Shown here: one piece after another, positions 9,891 to 18,683 of the stretch | Layout of the letters: every line of letters starts with the position of its first letter | How positions within the stretch are numbered: the first letter of the stretch is position 1 | Source of the DNA: Oscillospiraceae bacterium | GTDB taxonomy: Bacteria > Bacillota > Clostridia > Oscillospirales > Acutalibacteraceae | Assembly: GCA_031266365.1 (NCBI GenBank) | Contig: JAISBE010000019.1 | Coordinates: 1 to 64,000 of the forward strand | DNA length: 64,000 nt | Reading direction: 5' to 3' | Translations under genes and position numbers: made by a program | The notes under the pieces: generated by a model | The model's database searches: none | What the model saw: the letters and a program-made list of their open reading frames with translations, nothing else | Told to the model about the DNA's origin: nothing

Positions 9891-9971
9891 ACCGAGTAGC
9901 ATATGTAATACTAAAAAATCAATATTATTTTGCTTCAGTTTAAAGTAAATTCGTTAGAAAGGATCGCATAA

Positions 9972-11198
9972 ATGGATTTTCACATAGATTTTTCTCCACC
10001 CGATATTTCAGAAGAGGAGATAGAGGCCGTTGCAGAAACTCTGCGCTCAGGCTGGATCACAACAGGTCCTAAAACGAAACTTTTTGAAAGAAAAATAGCT
10101 GATTTTTGCGAAAATAAACGTGCGGTATGTCTCAACTCTGCAACAGCTTGTATGGAGATGGTTTTAAGGCTTTTCAATATAGGCTCAGGCGATGAAGTCA
10201 TCACCAGTGCCTACACATACTCGGCTTCGTGTAGTGTTATACGTCATGTTGGCGCAACCCCCATTTTGATAGACACAGCAAAAAATTCATTCGAAATGGA
10301 CTATAACGCTTTAGAAAAAGCTATAACCCCGAAGACCCGCGCTATCATACCAGTCGATATAGGGGGTGTTATGTGCGATTATAAACAAATATTAAATATA
10401 GTAAATCAAAAAAAATCCATCTTCTCCCCTAAAACAGAAATGCCGGGTACTTTAGGAATGCAGAGCGCTTTGGGGCGAATTCTAATCTTGAGCGATGCCG
10501 CACACTCATTTGGTGCAAAACGCGATGAATTTATTAGTGGATCCGCTGCAGATTTCACGTGCTTTTCGTTTCATGCTGTAAAAAACCTCACAACAGCGGA
10601 GGGAGGAGCACTAACATGGAAAAACATTCCTGCAATATCCGATGAATCGATATATCGATATTTCATGTTACTCTCTCTGCACGGTCAGTCAAAAGACGCA
10701 CTTGAAAAAACAAAGCTCGGCACTTGGGATTACGATATTAAATTTCCCGGCTTTAAATGCAATATGACAGATATAATGGCTTCTTTAGGCCTTGTGCAAT
10801 TAAAGCGCTATCCACTACTGCAAAAAAGGCGGCATGAAATCATCGAACGCTATAATAACGCGCTAAAAAACGCAAATATTAGCACTTTAAACCACTATTC
10901 AAGTTCGTATAAATCGAGTGGCCATCTATACTGCGTCCGGCTTATAGGTAAAGATGAAACATTCAGAAATTCAGTAATAGACGAAATGTCCAAACACGGC
11001 ATAAGCACAAATGTGCACTATAAACCGTTACCGATGCACACAGCTTATAAAAATTTGGGCTTTAAAATAGAAGATTTTCCCAACGCATATAATCTTTATC
11101 GCAATGAAATAACCTTACCTCTACACACTCTTTTAAGCGATCCTCAAATTGACTATATAGCTAACACGCTCATAAAATTAATCGCGCGAACTTATTGA
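9972..11198 (+). CDS. DegT/DnrJ/EryC1/StrS family PLP-dependent sugar aminotransferase
   Basis: Predicted to transfer an amino group from glutamate to a keto-sugar nucleotide. The start FSPPDISEEEIEAV followed by SGWITTGP is typical of the DegT/ArnB-like branch. The PLP-binding Asp is D175 (SDAAHSFGA) and the Schiff-base lysine is K204 in SFHAVKNLTTAEGG. It has 408 residues (usual 370-420), and AGAAAGGA precedes the ATG. It opens the polysaccharide cluster. A second DegT enzyme three genes on fits the diacetamido-glucuronate pathway better, so this one probably makes another amino sugar, perhaps a 4-amino sugar. The exact substrate cannot be read from the sequence. Confidence 0.88.
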   Translation: MDFHIDFSPPDISEEEIEAVAETLRSGWITTGPKTKLFERKIADFCENKRAVCLNSATACMEMVLRLFNIGSGDEVITSAYTYSASCSVIRHVGATPILIDTAKNSFEMDYNALEKAITPKTRAIIPVDIGGVMCDYKQILNIVNQKKSIFSPKTEMPGTLGMQSALGRILILSDAAHSFGAKRDEFISGSAADFTCFSFHAVKNLTTAEGGALTWKNIPAISDESIYRYFMLLSLHGQSKDALEKTKLGTWDYDIKFPGFKCNMTDIMASLGLVQLKRYPLLQKRRHEIIERYNNALKNANISTLNHYSSSYKSSGHLYCVRLIGKDETFRNSVIDEMSKHGISTNVHYKPLPMHTAYKNLGFKIEDFPNAYNLYRNEITLPLHTLLSDPQIDYIANTLIKLIARTY

Positions 11199-11229
11199 TC
11201 TGATATTTTTCAAAAAAAGGAGGGCTTTC

Positions 11230-12528
11230 GTGAAAAATATATGGATAATAAATCATTACGCGATTCCTCCCAAATTCGGTGGATTAAACCGTCATTATTA
11301 TTTTTCAAAATATCTTTCCAATATGGGATATAAAGTAAAAATATTCACGGCCAGCAAAATTCACAACTCAAAAATTAACGTATTCAACTCTCCATCTGAT
11401 GCTTTTTCACAGCACGAAGAAAAAAGTTCTCACGCGCTTAAAAATATCAAAGAAATAAACTTCGATGGCGTCACATACACATTTTTAAAAACCTCAAATT
11501 ATAAAAACAACGGCCTTTCGCGCATAAAAAACATGCTTGAATTTCCTTATAGAGTTTTAACGTGTTGTAAAAAATTTAAAAAACCGGATGTAATATACAC
11601 CTCTTCCCCCTCCCCTTTCGCAGCTTTAATTGCTGTGCGCATGGCGAAAAAATTTAAAATCCCCATTATCCTTGAAGTGAGGGATCTCTGGCCTGAATCG
11701 ATAGTAGCTTATAAAGGCATCTCTCCCAAAAATCCGATTATACGCTTTCTTTATTTGCTAGAAAAATATCTTTACAAACATGCAAATTGCATCATATTTA
11801 CTATGGAAGGTGGCAAAGAATATATAAAAAGCAAAAAACTGGAAAATATCGTAGATCTATCAAAAGTCTATAATATTAATAATGGAGTGGATTTAGATGA
11901 ATACCAAAAATCGCTTGAAAATCATTTTGAAGATTTCGATCTCGAAGATAAATGCACATTTAAAGTCATATATGCTGGCTCAATACGCGAAGTTAATCAC
12001 CTAAACGATTTATTAGACGCTGCAAAAATCATACAAAACAAAAAGCAAGTTCAACCTAAAAAAATAAAATTTTTAATTTACGGTGATGGTACAGAAAAAA
12101 AGGCACTCGAGGATAGGTGCAATTCAGAAAAAATTCAAAATATCATTTTCAAAGGGCATATTCAAAGAAAATTCATCCCTTACGCTCTATCAAAAGCGGA
12201 TTTAAACATCATCACTGTTCGTCAAACAGATATAATGCGGTTCGGCTGCAGTCTCAATAAATTATTTGATTATATGGCCAGTGGCAAACCGATTGTATCA
12301 AACCTACAGGTAAATTACGACCTCATTCAGCGCTATAATTGCGGCATTACTACAAAAACTAAAAGCGCCACCGATCTGGCAAATGCGATTGAGCAAGTTT
12401 ATACCCTTTCACACGATTCGTATTTAAACATGTGCAAAAATGCCCGAAAAGCTGCAGAAGATTACGATTATAAATTGCTTACAAGAAAATTAAATGAAAT
12501 AATACTATCGCTTGACAAAAAGACTTGA
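11230..12528 (+). CDS. Glycosyltransferase family 4 (WbuB-like)
   Basis: A GT-B fold transferase expected to add a sugar to the lipid-linked repeat unit at the inner face of the membrane. The N-terminal domain begins with INHYAIPPKFGGLNRHYYF, as in WbuB-like enzymes, and continues with EVRDLWPESI. The C-terminal nucleotide-sugar domain shows VIYAGSIREVNHL, FLIYGDGTEKKALE and the family-4 segment FGCSLNKLFDYMASGKPIV, where donor phosphates are normally bound. It starts with GTG after a strong GGAGGG, 31 bases behind the aminotransferase. The sugars transferred are unknown. Confidence 0.88.
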   Translation: MKNIWIINHYAIPPKFGGLNRHYYFSKYLSNMGYKVKIFTASKIHNSKINVFNSPSDAFSQHEEKSSHALKNIKEINFDGVTYTFLKTSNYKNNGLSRIKNMLEFPYRVLTCCKKFKKPDVIYTSSPSPFAALIAVRMAKKFKIPIILEVRDLWPESIVAYKGISPKNPIIRFLYLLEKYLYKHANCIIFTMEGGKEYIKSKKLENIVDLSKVYNINNGVDLDEYQKSLENHFEDFDLEDKCTFKVIYAGSIREVNHLNDLLDAAKIIQNKKQVQPKKIKFLIYGDGTEKKALEDRCNSEKIQNIIFKGHIQRKFIPYALSKADLNIITVRQTDIMRFGCSLNKLFDYMASGKPIVSNLQVNYDLIQRYNCGITTKTKSATDLANAIEQVYTLSHDSYLNMCKNARKAAEDYDYKLLTRKLNEIILSLDKKT

Positions 12529-12627
12529 GTTTATATTTATTAAAAAAATTTTTTAATAAATTTTAAAATTATTTTATAAGATTCTCGTCTTAAAAGAGCT
12601 TATAATTCAAAAAAGCGAGGTTTTAAA

Positions 12628-13755
12628 ATGAAATTTATTGATTTACAAAAACAGTATCAAGTTATGAAAACAGAAATAGACCAAGCTATTCTCGGCGTAT
12701 TAGACACATCCAATTATATTTTAGGAGAACCCGTCACAGAGTTAGAAAAAAAGCTCGCAGATTTCTTAAATATAAAACACTGCATATCCTGTGCAAACGG
12801 CACCGATGCGCTTTTGCTGCCCCTTATAGCTAAAGGGATAGGCGAAGGAGACGCCGTTTTTGTTCCAAACTTCACATTTTTTGCAACCGCAGAGGTGGTT
12901 AGTCTTCGTGGCGCCACGCCTATATTCGTAGACGTAGACGAAAATACATTCAATATAAACACTCAAAAATTGGAAAATACAATAAAAGAAGTGCTCACAG
13001 AATGCAAATTAAATCCCGCCGCAGTTATACCAGTCGATCTTTTTGGGCTTCCCGCCGCACACAGAGAAATATCAAACATAGCTCATAAATACGGTTTGAT
13101 AGTCATAGAAGACGGAGCTCAAGGCTTCGGCGGAATGATAAATAGAAAAAAAGCTTGTTCGTTTGGCGATGTTGCCACAACTTCGTTTTTTCCCTCAAAA
13201 CCACTCGGCTGCTATGGCGATGGTGGCGCTATGTTTACAGACGACGATTCGCTCGCCGATGAGCTTCGCTCATTGAGAAAGCACGGTGAATGTAACGGAC
13301 ACAGATACAACCACAAGCGCGTGGGAATAAATTCCAGATTAGATAGCCTTCAAGCTGCAGTTTTATTGGTCAAACTGGGAGCTTTTCAACGCTATGAGTT
13401 GGATCGCCGGAACGAACTTGCCACCCTATATACGCAAAAACTTGCGGATGCCGTCAAAACTCCAATTGTGCCAGAAAATTATTTTTCAAGCTGGGCTCAA
13501 TATACTATAAAACTCAAAAATAGAGAGCAGCGTGATTACATCAAAACAGAATTGCAAGAAAGGGGCATTCCGACTAGAGTTTATTATGAAAAACCATTGA
13601 ACCGGCAGGAAGTATATAAGGGCAAATTGCAATTTGATAAAACCTTTGAAACAACAGAAAAACTTTGCAGCCAAGTTCTCAGTTTGCCAATGCATCCTTA
13701 TCTCACAAACGATGAAGTCGATTCTATTTGCGAATTAATCAAATCTTTTGTTTAA
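12628..13755 (+). CDS. wbpE: UDP-3-oxo-GlcNAcA aminotransferase (WbpE type)
   Basis: A PLP enzyme of the DegT family. In the known WbpA-WbpB-WbpE-WbpD pathway it converts UDP-2-acetamido-3-oxo-glucuronate to the 3-amino sugar. MKFIDLQKQY at the start, SCANGTDAL, the PLP-contact segment EDGAQGFGG and the catalytic lysine K191 in SFFPSKPLGCYGDGG are characteristic of the WbpE group. The length of 375 residues is normal. The other three pathway enzymes follow directly, which supports the assignment. The gene is preceded by about 100 AT-rich bases containing a TATAAT-like sequence near 12598, so an internal promoter is possible. Confidence 0.88.
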   Translation: MKFIDLQKQYQVMKTEIDQAILGVLDTSNYILGEPVTELEKKLADFLNIKHCISCANGTDALLLPLIAKGIGEGDAVFVPNFTFFATAEVVSLRGATPIFVDVDENTFNINTQKLENTIKEVLTECKLNPAAVIPVDLFGLPAAHREISNIAHKYGLIVIEDGAQGFGGMINRKKACSFGDVATTSFFPSKPLGCYGDGGAMFTDDDSLADELRSLRKHGECNGHRYNHKRVGINSRLDSLQAAVLLVKLGAFQRYELDRRNELATLYTQKLADAVKTPIVPENYFSSWAQYTIKLKNREQRDYIKTELQERGIPTRVYYEKPLNRQEVYKGKLQFDKTFETTEKLCSQVLSLPMHPYLTNDEVDSICELIKSFV

Positions 13756-13781
13756 TAATTCTATAAGGAGGAAAATAACTA

Positions 13782-14351
13782 TTGAGTTACTTTTCGCATG
13801 AATCCAGTTTTGTGGATGAAGGTTCTTTAATCGGCGACGGCACCAAAATATGGCATTTTTCCCATATTATGAAGGGCTGCAAAATTGGCAAAAATTGCAA
13901 TATAGGTCAAAATGTTGTCATTTCAGAAGGAGTTTCACTGGGCGATAACGTGAAAATTCAAAATAACGTCTCCGTTTATACCGGTGTTACTTGTGAAGAT
14001 GATGTCTTTCTCGGCCCTTCATGCGTGTTCACAAACGTGGTAAATCCTAGGAGCGCCATAGAGCGAAAAAATGAATACAAACAAACTTTTGTGGAAAAAG
14101 GAGCAACCATAGGCGCCAATGCAACGATCGTTTGTGGGCATAAAATAGGGAAATATGCACTAATCGGTGCGGGGACTGTTGTGACTAAGGACGTGCCACA
14201 ATTTGCACTCGTTTTTGGAAATCCTGGAAAAATTCACGGCCATGTATGCAAATGTGGAAATAAGCTAAAATTTCAAAACAAGCAAGCTTTTTGTGCAAAT
14301 TGTGCGGCATCTTACAAAATAGACAATAAAAATTTTGTTGAGGAGTTATAG
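13782..14351 (+). CDS. wbpD: UDP-3-amino-GlcNAcA N-acetyltransferase (WbpD type), with zinc-ribbon tail
   Basis: A left-handed beta-helix acetyltransferase that uses acetyl-CoA to acetylate the 3-amino group. Hexapeptide repeats run from about residue 12 to 150 (IGDGTKIWHFSHI, IGKNCNIGQNVVI and others). The C-terminus has four cysteines in a CKC...CANC arrangement (VCKCGNKLKF and FCANCAASY), a ribbon-like tail I recall from many WbpD homologues. Translation starts at a TTG ten bases after AAGGAGG. No earlier ATG gives the conserved N-terminus. The gene sits between the aminotransferase and the dehydrogenase of the same pathway. Confidence 0.88.
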   Translation: MSYFSHESSFVDEGSLIGDGTKIWHFSHIMKGCKIGKNCNIGQNVVISEGVSLGDNVKIQNNVSVYTGVTCEDDVFLGPSCVFTNVVNPRSAIERKNEYKQTFVEKGATIGANATIVCGHKIGKYALIGAGTVVTKDVPQFALVFGNPGKIHGHVCKCGNKLKFQNKQAFCANCAASYKIDNKNFVEEL

Positions 14352-14353
14352 AC

Positions 14354-15673
14354 ATGTGTATGAAACAAATGCTTTTAAAGAAAATTGAAAACAGAGAAAT
14401 AGTGGTCGGCGTGGTTGGACTCGGTTACGTGGGATTGCCCTTAGCCGTTGAAAAGGCTAAAGCGGGATACAAAACAATAGGATTTGATGTGCAGAGCGCA
14501 AAAGTCGATATGGTAAACATGGGGCAAAATTATATCGGAGATGTGGTGGATTCAGATTTAGCAAAGCTAGTGCAATCATCTATGCTCAGTGCAACTATGA
14601 ATTTTAATTCTATAGAAGATGTGGATTTTATTGCAATTTGTGTCCCCACTCCGCTGGATGATCATGGGCAGCCTGATATAAGCTATGTGAAAAATTGTTC
14701 TGAAAAAATTGCCAAATTTTTAAAAAAAGGGACAATCGTAGTTTTGGAATCGACCACTTATCCCGGAACAACTGATGACCTCATAAGGCCTATTTTGGAG
14801 GACGGTTCCGGTTTGGTTTGCGGCGAAGATTTTTATCTAGGATTTTCACCTGAAAGAGTTGACCCGGGCAATTTGGTTTATAAAATTAAAAATACGCCTA
14901 AAGTAGTCGGTGCGATCGGAGAGGACGCAACTGAGGTTATCGCTTCGATGTATCGCCATGTTTTGGAAGGTGATGTATTGGAAGTTTCGTCGCCTTCTGT
15001 TGCAGAAATGGAAAAGATTTTGGAAAACACTTACCGCAATGTAAATATTGGTTTGATAAATGAAATTGCCATTTTATGTCACAAAATGAAAATCAGCATC
15101 TGGGAAGTTATTGAAGCCGCAAAGACAAAACCTTACGGATTTCACGCCTTTTACCCAGGACCTGGTCTCGGCGGCCACTGCATTCCGCTCGATCCTTACT
15201 ATCTCTCTTGGAAAGCAAAAGAATATGAATTTCACACCTCTATGATAGAAGCCTCTGAAATTATCAACGACGGTATGCCGGATTACTGCGTTAATAGGGC
15301 AGTGAAGATACTCAATAGATTCAGAAAACCTTTAAATGGAGCAAGAGTATTGGTTTTGGGGGTTGCTTACAAACAAGATGTCTCTGATTATAGAGAAAGT
15401 CCTGCTTTAGCTGTCGTCCAAGGCTTATTAAATGGCAATGCACTCGTGGATTACTACGACCCTTTTATACCGGAATATCGCTACAAAAACAGGATATATA
15501 AAGGGTTACGATATTTTAATGAAGATGTGCTTCAGGAATTCGATTTGGTTATATTGACCACTGCTCACACCGTTCTGGATTACGAGATGATAGCAAAAAA
15601 TTCAAAATTTATCTTTGATACCAAAAATGCATTAAAAGCTATAAAAAACAGAGATAATATTGAACTTTTGTAA
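14354..15673 (+). CDS. wbpA: UDP-N-acetylglucosamine 6-dehydrogenase (WbpA type)
   Basis: Oxidises the C6 hydroxyl of UDP-GlcNAc to a carboxylate with two NAD+, the first step towards UDP-GlcNAc3NAcA. The N-terminal Rossmann motif is GVVGLGYVGLPLA (from residue 19). LESTTYPGTT and the FSPERVDPG segment follow. The catalytic cysteine is C276 in GLGGHCIPLDPYYLSWKA. The C-terminal UDP-binding domain contains GVAYKQDVSDYRESPAL. These are hallmarks of the UDP-GlcNAc/ManNAc dehydrogenase group. It lies 2 bases behind wbpD, with GAGGAG before the first ATG. Confidence 0.9.
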   Translation: MCMKQMLLKKIENREIVVGVVGLGYVGLPLAVEKAKAGYKTIGFDVQSAKVDMVNMGQNYIGDVVDSDLAKLVQSSMLSATMNFNSIEDVDFIAICVPTPLDDHGQPDISYVKNCSEKIAKFLKKGTIVVLESTTYPGTTDDLIRPILEDGSGLVCGEDFYLGFSPERVDPGNLVYKIKNTPKVVGAIGEDATEVIASMYRHVLEGDVLEVSSPSVAEMEKILENTYRNVNIGLINEIAILCHKMKISIWEVIEAAKTKPYGFHAFYPGPGLGGHCIPLDPYYLSWKAKEYEFHTSMIEASEIINDGMPDYCVNRAVKILNRFRKPLNGARVLVLGVAYKQDVSDYRESPALAVVQGLLNGNALVDYYDPFIPEYRYKNRIYKGLRYFNEDVLQEFDLVILTTAHTVLDYEMIAKNSKFIFDTKNALKAIKNRDNIELL

Positions 15674-15739
15674 TTTCAGGATTTTATTTAAAATCCATAT
15701 AGCTTTTTAAATAAAAAAATCTTCACTCTTAGCCTTAGT

Positions 15740-15767
15740 GCCCTCTGAAACAAAATAAACAGAGGGC
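15740..15767 (+). terminator. Hairpin between wbpA and wbpB
   Basis: GCCCTCTG pairs with CAGAGGGC around a 12-base A-rich loop. The flanking AGTG and CACT could extend the stem across a two-base bulge. Only a short T-rich stretch (CTTTTGGTTT) follows, so it may be a leaky terminator or an mRNA-stability element rather than a full stop. Confidence 0.45.
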
Positions 15768-15831
15768 GACACTTTTGGTTTAAGTTTCTAGCAAAATAAA
15801 AAGTTTTAAATTCACTATTTTGGAGGTTTTT

Positions 15832-16893
15832 ATGAAATACGCTTTAATCGGTTGCGGCCGAATTTCTCCCAACCATATTGCTGCAGCAATTAAAAATAAT
15901 TTAAAATTGGTGGCAATTTGCGATACAGTCCTGGAGAAAATAGAAGATAAATTTTCAAAATTTTCGCTCAATTTCGATGTAAAAAAATACACCGACTATA
16001 AAGAGATGCTCAAAATAGAAAAACCAGACCTTGTTGCCATTGCAACCGAAAGTGGAACCCACGCCGCCATTGCTTTGGACTGTATTCGCCATGGCTGCAA
16101 TTTAATTATCGAAAAACCTCTTGCAATGTCCATACGCGATGCCGATATGATCATCGAGCTAGCGCAAACAAAGGGAGTTGTGGTATCAGCCTGCCATCAA
16201 AACAGGTTTAATAAATCTATTTTTAAAATTAGAGAAGCACTGGATAAAGGTAGGTTTGGCAAATTATTCCACGGCGTTGCTAACGTTCGTTGGAATCGCG
16301 GAAAAGATTATTACAAGCAAGCACCTTGGCGTGGAACCTGGGCACAAGATGGCGGCACTCTTATGAACCAGTGTATACATAACATAGACCTGTTAATATG
16401 GATGATGGGCGATGACGTTGCAGAAGTTGTGGGATTCACCGATAGGCTAAGTCACCCTTATATTGAAGCAGAAGATTTTGGGATAGCTCTTTTAAAGTTT
16501 GCTAATGGAGCTTACGGGCTTATCGAAGGAACGACAAATATCTATCCCGAAAATTTTGAAGAGACGCTTTATATTTTTGGAGAAAAGGGTACTGTTAAAG
16601 CTGGCGGTAAATCCGTCAATATTATTGAGCATTGGAGTTTTGACGATAATTTAGATAACAGTAAGCAGGTTATGAAAGAATGCGGAGAGGATCCACCTAA
16701 TGTTTACGGGTTTGGGCATATTCCTCTATATCGCGATGTGATCGATTCTATAAAAAATGGAAGACAGCCATACGTGGATGCTTATGCCGGTAAAAGGGCA
16801 CTAGAGTTGGTACTTGCAATATATAAGTCTGCGAAAGAGAAGAGCATTGTTAAGTTGCCTTTAAAGGATTGTGAAACTTTGGACTTTAGTTAA
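15832..16893 (+). CDS. wbpB: Gfo/Idh/MocA family oxidoreductase (UDP-GlcNAcA 3-oxidase, WbpB type)
   Basis: Predicted to oxidise C3 of UDP-GlcNAcA with NAD+, giving the substrate for the WbpE enzyme. The N-terminal NAD motif is YALIGCGRISPNH and the catalytic lysine is in IIEKPLAMS. The substrate-side sequences RGTWAQDGGTLMNQCIHNID are typical of the WbpB/WlbA branch. The ATG at 15832 is chosen because GGAGG (15822-15826) stands six bases before it. An upstream in-frame TTG lies inside that ribosome site. The protein has 353 residues. It is separated from wbpA by about 160 bases holding a hairpin. Confidence 0.88.
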   Translation: MKYALIGCGRISPNHIAAAIKNNLKLVAICDTVLEKIEDKFSKFSLNFDVKKYTDYKEMLKIEKPDLVAIATESGTHAAIALDCIRHGCNLIIEKPLAMSIRDADMIIELAQTKGVVVSACHQNRFNKSIFKIREALDKGRFGKLFHGVANVRWNRGKDYYKQAPWRGTWAQDGGTLMNQCIHNIDLLIWMMGDDVAEVVGFTDRLSHPYIEAEDFGIALLKFANGAYGLIEGTTNIYPENFEETLYIFGEKGTVKAGGKSVNIIEHWSFDDNLDNSKQVMKECGEDPPNVYGFGHIPLYRDVIDSIKNGRQPYVDAYAGKRALELVLAIYKSAKEKSIVKLPLKDCETLDFS

Positions 16894-17077
16894 TATTGGA
16901 CGTTACAAAGCTGTTTTTAGCTCAATATAGCGATTATCCTGCACCCAAAACCGAAAAAGAGCAAGATTTGCAAAATATAAACACGCTAAAACCCAGCCTT
17001 TAAAATTTTAAACCCATGATCTGAAAGGTGTGCAGAAAAATTTATTAAATTAAGACCCATAAAATGAGGTGAAAAAA

Positions 17078-18592
17078 GTGAGACAATTGGCATACCTAAA
17101 AGCATTGCTAAATTTTAAATTTAATAAAAATGATCTGTCACCTTGTAAAAACAAAAAATTTAGATTACATCACGTTATGAAGAATTTATACCATGAAACA
17201 ATTTCTAAAATTGTGTTTAATTCTAGTGCGTTTCGAATAACCTATATAATGGATATATTTTTGGGAAGTATCATTGGGTTAACAGAAGTTGCAGTTGGTT
17301 GTGGAATTATTATTCTTTGTTGGTCATTTTTATTGATAATTCACAATTTCTTGATTACTGGTCGATGCCTTAAAACCCGATTTTGCCCTGTGATCTTCGC
17401 CTTTTTGCTCTCTATGCTGCTCACCACAATTATCAGATTCGCTGACAATTTTTTAAACAATTTTTTTATAATTTATCATGTATTCAATTTATTTTTTATA
17501 TTTTATGGTATGTATACTGAAAAAAATGTTAAAGAAATTCGAAAAGAGGTATTTTTATTTTGCAAAATCATTGTTTACACATCTACTTTCCTTTCCATTT
17601 TAGGACTCATTATAGCGATATTTTTAACTCACATAAAAGTGGAAAGTTATTTTGGATGTTTTTACTTTGGAATTTACGCCAATAGGCTGACTGGCGTTTA
17701 TTTAAATTCAAATGTATTGGGAAGTATATCGGCGGTAGCCATTATTTGTTGCCATATTGTCTTTAAAGAAGAAAAACGGTTTCGCTCGTTTAGAAAAACT
17801 TTACCTCTACACATTATTATTACTTGCTTTGTGTTTAACTCGCTCTCTCTGTTGCTTTCAGACTCTAATAATTCTTTTCTTTTTTTAATTATTTATATAA
17901 CAATTTTAGTTTTCTGTCGTTTATTTATTGGCGGCCAAAAAGTTCGTAAAAAAATTTTAAAAAAGGTCGCTTTGCTTTTAACTTTTTGCTTTGTATTTCC
18001 TTTTTTATCATTTATACTCAGAAATTTTTGCCAATACGGTTTTAACTATATCGTTAGCGCACTGCACTCTCATATGATACCCGTACAGGATAATAAAGAT
18101 TTAGATTTTAAAGAAGAAATAATAGGGAGAAAAATTTCCACCGATCCAACAAGCGGGAGAATTATGCTCATTAAACAGGGAATTGAGCTTTTTTGTAAAT
18201 TTCCTTTAGTCGGTGTGGGAGGAGGAAGCAATATAATTGACTACAGTAAAAAATATCTAAAAGATGGGTTAATTTATCCAGATTTGCACAACGGATATTT
18301 GACAATTTTAGTATCCTATGGTACTATAGGATTTGTTATATTTTTTTGTTTTACTATCAAAGTCCTCGCGAAAATTTGCAAATTTTTGCTTATGAAATAT
18401 AATAAATTACAGTGCTGTTGTTTCGAAAATTTATTTGCTACTATTATTGCTTTCGGAGTTTACAGCTTGTTCGAAACATCTATGCCCGCTGAGACGATTT
18501 TTATAGCGGGGTTTTTTTGGTTAATTCTGGGATACTGTATTGCTCATGTATATCAGAAGAAAAAAATAAAATTTGAGATTATAGAGTTTTAA
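17078..18592 (+). CDS. O-antigen polymerase/ligase-like membrane protein (Wzy candidate 1)
   Basis: A polytopic membrane protein of about 504 residues with ten or more hydrophobic helices and a large extracytoplasmic loop near residues 320-400. That loop contains TSGRIMLIKQGIELFCKFPLVGVGGGS and then DLHNGYLTILVSYG, the conserved features of the Wzy_C/O-antigen ligase family. It likely polymerises or ligates the surface polysaccharide outside the membrane. The GTG at 17078 is preferred because GAGGTG lies six bases upstream. A GTG three codons earlier would put the ribosome site inside the gene. It is a distant paralogue of the N-terminal half of the next gene. Confidence 0.8.
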   Translation: MRQLAYLKALLNFKFNKNDLSPCKNKKFRLHHVMKNLYHETISKIVFNSSAFRITYIMDIFLGSIIGLTEVAVGCGIIILCWSFLLIIHNFLITGRCLKTRFCPVIFAFLLSMLLTTIIRFADNFLNNFFIIYHVFNLFFIFYGMYTEKNVKEIRKEVFLFCKIIVYTSTFLSILGLIIAIFLTHIKVESYFGCFYFGIYANRLTGVYLNSNVLGSISAVAIICCHIVFKEEKRFRSFRKTLPLHIIITCFVFNSLSLLLSDSNNSFLFLIIYITILVFCRLFIGGQKVRKKILKKVALLLTFCFVFPFLSFILRNFCQYGFNYIVSALHSHMIPVQDNKDLDFKEEIIGRKISTDPTSGRIMLIKQGIELFCKFPLVGVGGGSNIIDYSKKYLKDGLIYPDLHNGYLTILVSYGTIGFVIFFCFTIKVLAKICKFLLMKYNKLQCCCFENLFATIIAFGVYSLFETSMPAETIFIAGFFWLILGYCIAHVYQKKKIKFEIIEF

Positions 18593-18683
18593 GTAAAACG
18601 TAGTAATTCTTAATAATAACTTTAATTAACTTATTTTAAATTTCATAATTTCACGAAAGTATACAAATTTGGCTAGGAGATGA

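Noticed and set aside
12535..12570. AT-only hairpin after the GT4 gene as a terminator
   Set aside because: The stem is entirely A/T and the downstream genes belong to the same cluster. Termination there is unlikely.
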